Assembly (NCBI RefSeq): GCF_030053895.1
Contig: NZ_CP125781.1
Span: 1,054,001 to 1,118,000, forward strand
DNA from: Trabulsiella odontotermitis
GTDB taxonomy: Bacteria; Pseudomonadota; Gammaproteobacteria; Enterobacterales; Enterobacteriaceae
Direction of reading: 5' to 3'
DNA: 64,000 nt
Under the pieces are notes generated by a model that ran no database searches, was not told the DNA's origin, and saw only the letters and a list, made by a program, of their open reading frames with translations. Made by a program: the position numbers and the translations under genes. The first letter of the stretch is position 1, and each line of letters opens with the position of its first letter. Shown one piece after another: positions 32,356 to 42,200 of the stretch.

Positions 32356-35241
32356 ATGCCCCGCAACACCTGGTTTAGCGTTTTTGTTCTGTTTTTTGCC
32401 CTCTGGGCGCCCGTCAGTCAGGCAGACACAGGATGGCAGCCAATACAGGAAACCATCCGCAAAAGTGACAAAGATACCCGTCAGTATCAGGCCGTGAGGC
32501 TTGATAACGGCATGGTCGTGCTACTGGTGTCCGATAAGCAGGCGGTAAAATCACTTTCTGCGCTGGTGGTGCCGGTAGGGTCGCTGGAAGATCCCGAAGC
32601 GCATCCGGGCCTCGCGCACTATCTCGAGCATATGACGCTGATGGGGTCCAAAAAATACCCGCAGCCGGACAGCCTCGCCGAATTTCTCAAAATGCACGGT
32701 GGCAGCCATAACGCCAGTACCGCGCCTTACCGTACTGCGTTTTATCTCGAAGTCGAAAACGATGCGCTGGAAGGCGCGGTCGATCGTCTGGCCGATGCCA
32801 TTGCCGCGCCCGTTCTGGACAAAAAATACGCCGAACGTGAACGCAACGCGGTGAACTCAGAACTGACGATGGCGCGTACCCGTGACGGGATGCGCATGGC
32901 GCAGGTCAGTGCAGAAACCATCAACCCGGCACACCCTGGCGCACGGTTCTCCGGCGGCAACCTCGAAACACTCAGCGACAAGCCCGGTAGTCCGGTGCAC
33001 GATGCGCTGCTCGCGTTTCGCGACAAGTTTTACTCAGCGAACCTGATGAAGGCGGTGATTTACAGCAATAAACCGTTGCCGGTGCTGGCGCAACTCGCGG
33101 CAGAGACCTACGGACGCGTACCGAACAAAAATATTGAAAGGCCGGAAATCAACGTACCGGTGGTCACTGATGCCCAGAAAGGGATCATCATCCATTACGT
33201 TCCTGCGCTACCCCGCAAAGTGCTGCGCGTTGAATTCCGCATTGATAACAATACCGCGCAGTTTCGCAGCAAAACCGACGAACTGGTGACCTACCTGATC
33301 GGCAACCGTAGTCCGGGAACTCTCTCGGACTGGCTGCAAAAACAGGGTCTGGTCGAAGGCATTCGTGCGGATTCCGACCCGGTAGTGAACGGCAACAGCG
33401 GCGTACTGGCGATCTCCGCCACGCTGACCGACAAAGGGCTCACTCACCGTAACGATGTGGTGGCGGCGATCTTCAGCTACCTCAATCTGCTGCGGGAAAA
33501 GGGCGTTGATAAACGCTATTTCGACGAGCTGGCGCACGTGCTGGATCTCGATTTCCGTTATCCTTCCATCAATCGCGATATGGATTACGTCGAATGGCTG
33601 GCGGACACCATGATCCGCGTGCCGGTGGAACACACGCTCGATGCGGTCAATATCGCCGACAAATATGATGCCGACGCGGTGAAAGCGCGTCTGGCGATGA
33701 TGACGCCGCAAAACGCGCGCGTCTGGTATATCAGCCCGAAAGAGCCGCACAACAAAACCGCGTATTTCGTCGATGCGCCGTATCAGGTCGATAAAATCAG
33801 CGCGGAGCAATTCGCCATCTGGCAGAAGAAAAGCAACCAGCTTGCGCTGAGTCTGCCTGAGCTCAACCCCTATATTCCCGACGATTTCACGCTGAATACC
33901 CCGGCGAAAAAATACGATCGTCCGCAGCTTATCGAAAATCAGCCCTCGCTGCGCGTGGTGTATATGCCGAGCCGCTATTTCCCCGATGAGCCGAAAGCGG
34001 ATATCACGATGATCCTGCGCAACCCGAAAGCGATGGCCAGCGCCCGTAATCAGGTGATTTTTGCCCTGAACGACTATCTCGCCGGGATCGCGCTCGATCA
34101 ACTGGCGAATCAGGCGGCTGTCGGCGGGATCAGCTTCTCCACTGGTGCCAATAATGGCCTGATGCTCAACGCCAACGGCTACACTCAGCGGCTGCCGCAG
34201 CTTTTTCAGGAATTATTGAAAGCGTATTTCAGCTACACGCCAACCCAGGAACAGCTGGATCAAGCCAAATCCTGGTATGCGCAGATGATGGATTCCGCCG
34301 AGAAGGGCAAAGCCTACGATCAGGCCATCATGCCGGTCCAGATGCTGTCGCAGGTACCGTATTTCCAGCGGGAAACGCGCCGCGAACTGTTGCCATCCAT
34401 CACGCTCGATGAAGTTATGCGTTATCGCGACACACTGAAAGCCAACGGGCGACCGGAATTTATGGTGGTGGGCAACATGACCACTGAGCAGTCGAAAACG
34501 CTGGCCAGCGCGGTGCAGGCTGAGCTTGGTGCCAACGGCAACGAGTGGTGCCGTAATCAGGATGTCGTGGTGGATAAAAAGCAGTCTGTCATCTTTGAAA
34601 AAGCCGGAAGCAGTACGGATTCCGCGCTGGCCGCTGTTTTTGCGCCGCCAAATGTGGACGAATACAGTAGCTCGGCGGCGGCATCGCTGTTGGGGCAAAT
34701 TGTGCAGCCCTGGTTCTACAACCAGTTGCGTACGGAAGAACAGCTCGGCTACGCCGTCTTTGCTTTCCCGATGAACGTCGGGCGCCAGTGGGGGATGGGT
34801 TTCCTGCTGCAAAGCAGCGACAAGCAACCCGCGTATCTGTGGGAGCGCTATAAAGCGTTCTTCCCGATAGCCGAAGCGAAACTGCGGGCGATGAAGCCGG
34901 AAGAATTTGCGCAAATCCAGCAGGCGGTGATTGCCCAGATGACGCAGGCACCACAAACGTTGGGTGATGAAGCGTCGCAGCTCAGCAAAGATTTCGATCG
35001 CGGTAATATGCGTTTCGATTCACGTGATAAAGTAGTGGCTCAGATTAAACTGCTGACGCCGCAAAAACTTGCCGATTTCTTCCATCAGACGGTGGTTGAG
35101 CCGCAGGGTATGGCGATACTTTCTCAGGTTTCCGGCAGCCAGAACGGGAAAGTGGACTATGTTCACCCGCAGGGCTGGAAGGTCTGGGAAAACGTCAGCA
35201 CATTGCAGCAAACCTTACCTCTGATGAGAGCGAATGAATGA
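32356..35241 (+). CDS. ptrA: Pitrilysin (protease III) PtrA
   Basis: A 961-residue periplasmic zinc protease (E. coli PtrA has 962) that degrades small proteins and peptides. A signal peptide ends near residue 23 (WAPVSQA-DT). The inverted zinc motif HxxEH is His88-Tyr-Leu-Glu91-His92, and the distal Glu is in RERNAVNSELTM. Of the two duplicated M16 halves only the N-terminal one carries the zinc site, as usual. It lies between recC and recB and its stop overlaps the recB start by 4 bases. Confidence 0.97.
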   Translation: MPRNTWFSVFVLFFALWAPVSQADTGWQPIQETIRKSDKDTRQYQAVRLDNGMVVLLVSDKQAVKSLSALVVPVGSLEDPEAHPGLAHYLEHMTLMGSKKYPQPDSLAEFLKMHGGSHNASTAPYRTAFYLEVENDALEGAVDRLADAIAAPVLDKKYAERERNAVNSELTMARTRDGMRMAQVSAETINPAHPGARFSGGNLETLSDKPGSPVHDALLAFRDKFYSANLMKAVIYSNKPLPVLAQLAAETYGRVPNKNIERPEINVPVVTDAQKGIIIHYVPALPRKVLRVEFRIDNNTAQFRSKTDELVTYLIGNRSPGTLSDWLQKQGLVEGIRADSDPVVNGNSGVLAISATLTDKGLTHRNDVVAAIFSYLNLLREKGVDKRYFDELAHVLDLDFRYPSINRDMDYVEWLADTMIRVPVEHTLDAVNIADKYDADAVKARLAMMTPQNARVWYISPKEPHNKTAYFVDAPYQVDKISAEQFAIWQKKSNQLALSLPELNPYIPDDFTLNTPAKKYDRPQLIENQPSLRVVYMPSRYFPDEPKADITMILRNPKAMASARNQVIFALNDYLAGIALDQLANQAAVGGISFSTGANNGLMLNANGYTQRLPQLFQELLKAYFSYTPTQEQLDQAKSWYAQMMDSAEKGKAYDQAIMPVQMLSQVPYFQRETRRELLPSITLDEVMRYRDTLKANGRPEFMVVGNMTTEQSKTLASAVQAELGANGNEWCRNQDVVVDKKQSVIFEKAGSSTDSALAAVFAPPNVDEYSSSAAASLLGQIVQPWFYNQLRTEEQLGYAVFAFPMNVGRQWGMGFLLQSSDKQPAYLWERYKAFFPIAEAKLRAMKPEEFAQIQQAVIAQMTQAPQTLGDEASQLSKDFDRGNMRFDSRDKVVAQIKLLTPQKLADFFHQTVVEPQGMAILSQVSGSQNGKVDYVHPQGWKVWENVSTLQQTLPLMRANE

Positions 35242-38200
35242 CCGATACCGCTGAGCCCCTTGATCCCCTGCGCCTGCCGCTTACCGGCGAGCGCCTGATT
35301 GAAGCCTCTGCGGGCACCGGAAAAACGTATACCATCGCCGCGCTTTATCTGCGGCTGTTGCTCGGGCTGGGCGAGGAAAATGCCTTCCCCCGCCCGGTCA
35401 ACGTCGAAGAGCTGCTGGTGGTCACCTTTACCGAGGCTGCCACCGAGGAGCTGCGCGGTCGTATCCGCAGCAATATCCATGAATTGCGCATCGCCTGCCT
35501 GCGCGGGCGGTCTGATAATCCGCTTTATACCAGCCTGCTGAACGAGATTGATGACAGGCAGCATGCGGCAGATGTGCTGATGCTGGCAGAGCGCCAGATG
35601 GACGAAGCCGCCGTGTTTACCATTCACGGCTTTTGTCAGCGCATGCTGAGCCTGAATGCCTTTGAATCCGGCATGCTGTTTGAACAACAGCTCATCGAAG
35701 ATGAATCCCGGCTACGCTACCAGGCCTGTGCCGATTTCTGGCGCCGCCATTGTTACCCGCTCTCCAGAGACATCGCTGGCGTGATCCACGCCTCGTGGAA
35801 AGGGCCGCACGAGCTGCTCAAATCCATCGACCGCTATCTGCAGGGCGAAGCGCCGCAGATTAAATCTCCCCCTGCCAGCGACGAAACGCTGGCCTCTCGT
35901 CATCAGCGTATCCTGACACAAATCAATGAGGTCAAAGCGCAATGGCAGGCCGCGGTTGCCGACATTGGCGACATTATCGAGCGGTCGGGCATCAACCGGC
36001 AGAAATTTAACCGCACTAATCAGACGAAATATATTGAAAAGGTGAACACCTGGGCGGCGGAAGAAACGACCAGCTACGCGCTACCGGATGCGCTGGAGAA
36101 ATTTTCGCAATCGTTCCTGCGCGAACGCACGAAGCCGGAAGGCGACGTGCCGGTACACCCGCTGTTTACCACCATTGAAACCCTGCTGTCGCAACCACTG
36201 ACGCTGAACGACCTGGTGATCACGCAGGCGATGGTCGAGATCCGCGACGCTGTCGCCCGTGAAAAACGCCGCCGTGGCGAGCTGGGTTTTGACGATATGC
36301 TGAGCCGTCTGGATGACGCGTTGCGCAGTGAAAACGGCGATGCGCTGGCTGCTGCTATCCGACAGCGATTCCCGGTGGCGATGATCGATGAGTTCCAGGA
36401 TACCGACCCGCAGCAGTACCGTATTTTCCGCCGTATCTGGCGGCAACAACCGGATACCGCACTGTTACTGATAGGCGACCCCAAACAGGCTATTTACGCG
36501 TTCCGCGGCGCGGATATTTTCACTTATATGAAAGCGCGCGGCGACGTGACAGCACACTACACGCTGGACACCAACTGGCGTTCGGCGCCGGGTATGGTGG
36601 AGAGCGTGAATCGCCTGTTCAGCCAGATGGACAACCCCTTCATGTTCCGCGAGATCCCGTTTCAGGCGGTGAACGCGGCAGAGAAAAACCACGCGCTGCG
36701 TTTTGAAATCGCCGGAGAAAACCAGTCGGCCATGAATCTGTGGCTGATGCCCGGGAATGGCGTCAGCGCGGGCGATTATCAGACGCTGATGGCGCAACTG
36801 TGCGCCACGCAAATCCGCGACTGGCTGACGGCAGGGCAGCAGGGCAAGGCGCTGCTGTGGCGCGAAGAAAAGCCAGAGCCGGTGAAAGCGTCAGATATTA
36901 CCGTGCTGGTGCGAAATCGCCAGGAAGCCGCGCTTATCCGCGACGCGCTCAATTTGCTGGCGATCCCTTCTGTCTATCTGTCGAATCGCGATAGCGTGTT
37001 CGAAACCCCGGAAGCTCAGGAGATGCTCTGGGTACTGCAGGCGGTCCTGGCGCCGGAGCGCGAGAGTCTGTTACGCAGCGCACTGGCTACCGCGCTGTTT
37101 GGGCTGAACGCGCAGGATATCGATCAACTGAATCAGGATGAGCTTGCCTGGGATGCGCTGGTGGAAGAGTTTGCCGCCTGGCGTCTGTTATGGCAGCAGC
37201 GCGGCGTTATGCCAATGCTGCGCGCGCTGATGAGTGCACGTCATATGGCGGAAAACCTGCTGGCGACGCCGGGAGGCGAGCGCCGCTTAACCGATATTCT
37301 GCACATCAGCGAATTGTTGCAGGAAGCCGCATCCCAACTGGAAAGCGAGCACGCACTGGTACGCTGGCTGGCCCAGCATATTGCTGAACCGGATACCAAC
37401 GCCGCCAGCCAGCAGATGCGGCTGGAAAGCGATAAACATCTGGTGCAGATCGTTACGATCCATAAATCGAAAGGGCTGGAATATCCGCTGGTCTGGCTGC
37501 CTTTTATCGCCCGTTTTCGCAAGCAGGATCAGGCGTTTTATCATGACCGACACTCCTTTGAGGCGGTGCTCGATTTACGCGAGGGCGAAGAGAGCCTCGA
37601 ACTGGCGGAGGCTGAGCGGCTGGCGGAAGATTTGCGTCTCCTCTATGTCGCCTTAACCCGCGCAATTTGGCACTGCAGCCTCGGCATTGCACCACTGACC
37701 AGCCGCCGCAGTGACAAACCTGGCGACACAGATGTTCATCACAGTGCGCTGGGGCGACTGGTGCAGAAAGGCGAAGTGATGGATGCCGCGGGTCTGGAGG
37801 CGAGCCTGCGCGCGCTCTGCAACGAACATATAGCGCTAATGCGACCCGGCACGGTGGATAACACACGCTGGCAGGCGCCTGAAACAACGCTGACATCGCT
37901 TTCGGTGCGCGAGGTGACGCGCCGCGTCAGCGATGACTGGCGCGTCACCAGTTATTCCGGTTTGCAACAACACGGTCACAGCGTGGCGCAGGATCTGCTG
38001 CCGCGACTGGATATCGATGCCGCAGGCGCAGGTGAGATCCCCGAGGCTGCGCAATTAACGCCGCACCAGTTTCCGCGCGGTGCCTCACCGGGGACGTTCC
38101 TGCACAGCCTGTTTGAAGAACTCGATTTTACCCAGCCTGTCTCCCCCGAGTGGATGCGCGAACAGTTACAGTCAGGCGGCTATGACGAGAGCTGGACGCC

Positions 38201-38783
38201 GGTGTTAACGCAGTGGCTGGACACCGTGTTGCAGACGCCGTTGCCTGGCGCCGGGATTGCGCTACGGGAACTGAGCGCCAGGCAGAAACAGGTAGAGCTG
38301 GAGTTTTATCTGCCGATTGAGCAGATGCTCGAGCCGCAGGCGCTGGATGCGTTGATCCGCCATTACGATCCGCTGTCGGCGGGCTGTCCGCCACTGGATT
38401 TTCGCCAGGTACGCGGCATGCTGAAAGGCTTTATCGACCTGGTTTTCCGCCATGACGGGCGCTACTACCTGCTGGATTACAAATCAAACTGGCTGGGTGA
38501 CAGTGGCGAAGCCTATACGCAACAGGCGATGGCGCAGGCGATGCAGTCGCACCGCTACGATCTGCAGTATCAGCTTTACAGCCTCGCGCTGCATCGCTAT
38601 CTGCGTCATCGCATCGCGGACTACGACTACGACCGTCACTTTGGCGGCGTTATCTATTTGTTCCTGCGCGGTGTGGACAGCCGTGAACCCGGGCAGGGCA
38701 TTTTTACCACTCGCCCGGTACGCGCGCTGGTCGATGGCATGGATAACCTGTTTGCCGGTACAACGCCGGAGGTGGCGCAATGA
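35238..38783 (+). CDS. recB: Exodeoxyribonuclease V subunit beta RecB
   Basis: An 1181-residue protein (E. coli RecB has 1180). It is the 3'-5' SF1 helicase and the only nuclease of RecBCD, and it loads RecA after Chi. Walker A is ASAGTGKT (residues 23-30), Walker B is in MIDEFQDTDPQQ, and helicase motif VI is in LLYVALTRA. The nuclease active site near the C terminus shows FIDLVF and LLDYKSNWLG (the Asp and Lys pair). The ATG overlaps the ptrA stop (ATGA), and recD overlaps its own end the same way. Confidence 0.98.
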   Translation: MTDTAEPLDPLRLPLTGERLIEASAGTGKTYTIAALYLRLLLGLGEENAFPRPVNVEELLVVTFTEAATEELRGRIRSNIHELRIACLRGRSDNPLYTSLLNEIDDRQHAADVLMLAERQMDEAAVFTIHGFCQRMLSLNAFESGMLFEQQLIEDESRLRYQACADFWRRHCYPLSRDIAGVIHASWKGPHELLKSIDRYLQGEAPQIKSPPASDETLASRHQRILTQINEVKAQWQAAVADIGDIIERSGINRQKFNRTNQTKYIEKVNTWAAEETTSYALPDALEKFSQSFLRERTKPEGDVPVHPLFTTIETLLSQPLTLNDLVITQAMVEIRDAVAREKRRRGELGFDDMLSRLDDALRSENGDALAAAIRQRFPVAMIDEFQDTDPQQYRIFRRIWRQQPDTALLLIGDPKQAIYAFRGADIFTYMKARGDVTAHYTLDTNWRSAPGMVESVNRLFSQMDNPFMFREIPFQAVNAAEKNHALRFEIAGENQSAMNLWLMPGNGVSAGDYQTLMAQLCATQIRDWLTAGQQGKALLWREEKPEPVKASDITVLVRNRQEAALIRDALNLLAIPSVYLSNRDSVFETPEAQEMLWVLQAVLAPERESLLRSALATALFGLNAQDIDQLNQDELAWDALVEEFAAWRLLWQQRGVMPMLRALMSARHMAENLLATPGGERRLTDILHISELLQEAASQLESEHALVRWLAQHIAEPDTNAASQQMRLESDKHLVQIVTIHKSKGLEYPLVWLPFIARFRKQDQAFYHDRHSFEAVLDLREGEESLELAEAERLAEDLRLLYVALTRAIWHCSLGIAPLTSRRSDKPGDTDVHHSALGRLVQKGEVMDAAGLEASLRALCNEHIALMRPGTVDNTRWQAPETTLTSLSVREVTRRVSDDWRVTSYSGLQQHGHSVAQDLLPRLDIDAAGAGEIPEAAQLTPHQFPRGASPGTFLHSLFEELDFTQPVSPEWMREQLQSGGYDESWTPVLTQWLDTVLQTPLPGAGIALRELSARQKQVELEFYLPIEQMLEPQALDALIRHYDPLSAGCPPLDFRQVRGMLKGFIDLVFRHDGRYYLLDYKSNWLGDSGEAYTQQAMAQAMQSHRYDLQYQLYSLALHRYLRHRIADYDYDRHFGGVIYLFLRGVDSREPGQGIFTTRPVRALVDGMDNLFAGTTPEVAQ

Positions 38784-40615
38784 AGATGACCGAACTGTTG
38801 CTGAGCGCAGTAGAGCATAAACAACTGCGCCATCTGGACGTTCAGTTCGCCATGATGCTGGCTTCGCCGGAAGAGAATCCGGCACTGGCGCTGGCGGCGG
38901 CGATCCTCAGCCGCGACGCCGGAGAAGGGCACGTCTGTCTGCCGCTGTCTCGCCTGTGTGTGGATGAAAAGCTCAACGGCGTCGCCCGCGAAATCTGGAC
39001 GCAGTTATTTGCGCAAGCGGGAGATCCGCAGCAGTGGCAGGATCTGCTACTGGAGACGCCGGCGGTCAGCCAGGGCGACGCACCCACGCCGCTCATTCTC
39101 TCTGGCGAGCGGTTATACCTGAACCGCATGTGGCGTAACGAACTGACGGTAGCCCGTTTCTTTAGCGAACATAATCAACCGATCCTCGTCAATGAAACTC
39201 GCCTGAGTGAGACACTGGCGGGGTTGTTTACGCCAGGCGAAGGCGTGGACTGGCAAAAAGTGGCAGCGGCGGTGGCGTTGACCCGGCGCATTTCTGTCAT
39301 CTCCGGCGGGCCGGGAACCGGCAAAACTACCACCGTGGCGAGACTGCTGGCGGCGCTTATTCAGATGTCAGGAGACGAACGCTGTCGGATCCGTCTGGCG
39401 GCGCCAACCGGAAAAGCGGCGGCACGACTGACTGAGTCTCTCGGTAGTGCGCTGCGTAAACTCCCGTTAAGTGAAGAACAAAAAGCGCTGTTCCCTACTG
39501 ACGCCAGCACGTTGCATCGCTTGCTGGGCGCGCAACCGGGTAGCCAGCGGATGCGTTATCATGCGGATAACCCGCTGCATCTGGACGTATTAGTGGTCGA
39601 TGAAGCTTCAATGATCGATCTACCGATGATGGCGCGCCTGATTGACGCGCTGCCGCCGCACGGACGGGTGATTTTTCTCGGCGATCGCGATCAACTGGCG
39701 TCCGTGGAAGCGGGAGCAGTGCTGGGCGATATCTGCGCGTGGGTCAACGCCGGATATACGGCAGAGCGTGCAGCAGAGATCAGCAGGCTGATCGGCACGG
39801 AAATCCCGGCCGGGGAAGGAACCCACGCGGGCGGACTGCGCGACAGCCTCTGCCTGTTGCAAAAGAGCTACCGTTTTGGCAGCCATTCCGGTATTGGACA
39901 GCTGGCGCAGGCCGTCAATAAAGGCGATAAATCAGCCGTCAGCCAGGCGTTTCGCCAGGGTTTTGACGATATCACTCTTAAACCGCTGCGCACCCGTGAC
40001 GAGTATGAAACCATGCTCAACGATGCACAGGCCGGGTATGCGCGCTATCTGCAGTGCCTACGGGACAACGCGAGCCCGGAGGTGATCCTCGCCGCGTTTG
40101 GTGAATTTCAGTTGCTGTCGGCGCTGCGTGAAGGGCCGTACGGCGTCAGCGGTCTGAATGAACAGCTTGAGCGGGTGCTGACGCGTCAGCGCTGGATCAC
40201 GCTGCCGAAGCATTCCCGCTGGTATGAGGGGCGTCCGGTGATGATCTCGCGCAACGACAGTGCGCTGGGGCTGTTTAACGGTGATATTGGCGTGGCGCTC
40301 GATCGCGGTCAGGGGCTTCGCGTCTGGTTTATGATGCCGGATGGCACGGTGAAATCATTCCAGCCCAGCCGCTTACCGGAGCACGAAACCGCGTGGGCGA
40401 TGACAGTGCATAAATCGCAGGGATCCGAGTTTGATCATGCGGCGCTGATCCTGCCTGCACAGCCCACGCCGCTGCTGACTCGCGAACTGGTCTACACCGC
40501 GATCACCCGCGCCCGTCAGCGACTGTCGTTATATGCTGATGAAAACCTGTTGGCGCAGGCGATTGTGGCGCGTACCGAACGGCGCAGCGGTCTGGCGGCG
40601 TTTTTTGCCGGGTAG
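38780..40615 (+). CDS. recD: Exodeoxyribonuclease V subunit alpha RecD
   Basis: A 611-residue protein (E. coli RecD has 608). It is the fast 5'-3' SF1 helicase of RecBCD. Walker A is SGGPGTGKTTT (near residue 175), Walker B is LVVDEASMIDLPMM, and the C-terminal motifs AMTVHKSQGSEF and VYTAITRAR are motifs V and VI. The ATG at 38780 overlaps the recB stop (ATGA); ATG 38786 is a possible alternative. It converges on argA. Confidence 0.97.
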   Translation: MKMTELLLSAVEHKQLRHLDVQFAMMLASPEENPALALAAAILSRDAGEGHVCLPLSRLCVDEKLNGVAREIWTQLFAQAGDPQQWQDLLLETPAVSQGDAPTPLILSGERLYLNRMWRNELTVARFFSEHNQPILVNETRLSETLAGLFTPGEGVDWQKVAAAVALTRRISVISGGPGTGKTTTVARLLAALIQMSGDERCRIRLAAPTGKAAARLTESLGSALRKLPLSEEQKALFPTDASTLHRLLGAQPGSQRMRYHADNPLHLDVLVVDEASMIDLPMMARLIDALPPHGRVIFLGDRDQLASVEAGAVLGDICAWVNAGYTAERAAEISRLIGTEIPAGEGTHAGGLRDSLCLLQKSYRFGSHSGIGQLAQAVNKGDKSAVSQAFRQGFDDITLKPLRTRDEYETMLNDAQAGYARYLQCLRDNASPEVILAAFGEFQLLSALREGPYGVSGLNEQLERVLTRQRWITLPKHSRWYEGRPVMISRNDSALGLFNGDIGVALDRGQGLRVWFMMPDGTVKSFQPSRLPEHETAWAMTVHKSQGSEFDHAALILPAQPTPLLTRELVYTAITRARQRLSLYADENLLAQAIVARTERRSGLAAFFAG

Positions 40616-40629
40616 ATATGCTACCCGGC
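40607..40629. terminator. Hairpin between convergent recD and argA
   Basis: A perfect 9-bp stem (GCCGGGTAG / CTACCCGGC) with a 5-base loop includes the recD stop codon. No U tract follows on either strand; it may be REP-derived or protect the mRNA 3' end. Confidence 0.45.
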
Positions 40630-40639
40630 GGAGAACGCT

Positions 40640-41971
40640 TCAGCGCAAATCGGCCATCAGCACTTTTGAGCGGCGCTGATAGTTGTACATCTCTTTTTTG
40701 CTGTCCGGCAGCAGCTCAATGTCCACCGGCGTGAAGCCGCGCTCCTGGAACCAGTGAATGCTGCGCGTGGTCAACACAAACAGTTTGCTGAGCCCCATCT
40801 GTTTCGCCTGGCTGGCAATGCGGTTAAGCAGCACTTCGCCACGCGACGAACTGCGGTAGTCCGGATGCACCGCCACGCAGGCCATTTCGCCAATTTTCTC
40901 TTCCGGGAACGGATAGAGTGCAGCGCAGGCGATGGTGGTGTTATCGCGCTGGATAATGGTGAATTTATCGATCTCCATCTCCAGTTGCTCCCGCGAACGG
41001 CGCACCAGAATGCCCTGCTGCTCAAGCGGGCGGATCAGCTCAAGAATGCCGCCGATGTCATTGATGGTCGCGCGACGGATCTGCTCGGCGCTTTCCATGA
41101 CAATCTGTGTCCCGATACCATCACGGGAGAAGAGCTCCTGTAACAGCGCGCCGTCTTCCTGATAGCTGATCAGATGGCTACGGCGTACGCCGCTGCGGCA
41201 GGCTTTTACCGCCCCGCGCAGGAAACGTACGGTGCCGGAGTGGTAGTCGCCATCGGCCTCCAGCGCCTCAAGCCGCGCCTGGGCTTCGTTCGGGAAAAGT
41301 TCCGGCAGGATTTCACCATCTTCGCCGTACACCCCCTGCGAAGAGCAGAAGCCAATCATCTTCTCTGCTTTCAGCTTGATAGCCAGCTGCGTGGCAATCT
41401 CTTCCGACGTCAGATTAAAGCTTTCACCCGTGACCGAGACCGCCACCGGCCCCATCAGCACGATAGCGCCGTTTTCTAACTGGCGGTGAATGGCTTCTTC
41501 ATCAATGCGGCGAATGCGTCCGCTGTGGCAATAATCCACACCGTCGTCCACGCCCAGCGGCTGCGCGATGATAAAATTCCCGCTCACCACGTTAATATGC
41601 GCCCCCTGCAACGGCGTGTTGTTGAGGCTCATCGACAGACGCGCGGTAATGTCGAGCTGCAGAGTACCTGCCGCCTGTTTAACCAGTTCGAGGGTTGTGT
41701 CATCCGTCACGCGAATATGCTTGTGATACATCGGTTCGTAGTGATGGGTGATCAGATTGGCGTCAATCTGCGGACGTGCGCCATACACCACCACCAGCCG
41801 GATCCCCAGGCTGTGAAGCAGACCAATGTCGTTGACAATGCTGGAAAAATTCTCATGCTCGATGGCTTCCCCGCCCAGCATGATGACAAACGTTTTTCCC
41901 CGATGCGCGTTAATATAGGGGACGGAATGGCGAAATCCTTCAACCAGTTCGGTTCTACGTTCCTTCACCAC
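40640..41971 (-). CDS. argA: N-acetylglutamate synthase ArgA
   Basis: A 443-residue enzyme, same length as E. coli ArgA. It acetylates glutamate with acetyl-CoA, the first step of arginine synthesis, and is inhibited by arginine. The N-terminal amino-acid-kinase-like domain (about 1-290) binds arginine and the C-terminal GNAT domain (about 295-443) is catalytic, with VAVHPDYRSSSRGEVLL as the acetyl-CoA loop. It is divergent from amiC, and tandem ARG boxes lie just upstream, so ArgR repression is expected. Confidence 0.97.
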   Translation of the reverse strand: MVKERRTELVEGFRHSVPYINAHRGKTFVIMLGGEAIEHENFSSIVNDIGLLHSLGIRLVVVYGARPQIDANLITHHYEPMYHKHIRVTDDTTLELVKQAAGTLQLDITARLSMSLNNTPLQGAHINVVSGNFIIAQPLGVDDGVDYCHSGRIRRIDEEAIHRQLENGAIVLMGPVAVSVTGESFNLTSEEIATQLAIKLKAEKMIGFCSSQGVYGEDGEILPELFPNEAQARLEALEADGDYHSGTVRFLRGAVKACRSGVRRSHLISYQEDGALLQELFSRDGIGTQIVMESAEQIRRATINDIGGILELIRPLEQQGILVRRSREQLEMEIDKFTIIQRDNTTIACAALYPFPEEKIGEMACVAVHPDYRSSSRGEVLLNRIASQAKQMGLSKLFVLTTRSIHWFQERGFTPVDIELLPDSKKEMYNYQRRSKVLMADLR

Positions 41972-41983
41972 GGCAAAACCCTC

Positions 41984-42022
41984 AATGCATGATTATTCGT
42001 AATTAGTGTATTTTTATTCTGT
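41984..42022. promoter_or_regulatory. Tandem ARG boxes (ArgR operator) of argA
   Basis: Read on the minus strand, two 18-base boxes 3 bases apart resemble AATGAATAATTATTCATA: TACGAATAATCATGCATT (13 of 18) and ACAGAATAAAAATACACT (11 of 18). Paired ARG boxes with a 3-base spacer next to the argA start are the usual ArgR-arginine operator. Confidence 0.62.
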
Positions 42023-42200
42023 TTTGATGTCTCGTGCAAGCTTAAAATTTTTCCGGGTCTACGATATTTTTGAGTCGGGAAGCGCAAAACATAAGAATGT
42101 TTACCCTTTTCTGGATGACAGCTTATACACGTTTGGTTAAAGTTTTCGGTCAAACTGGACGTTTTATCGTTTAAATTCGTTTGCTTTGCTCGGGAGAAGC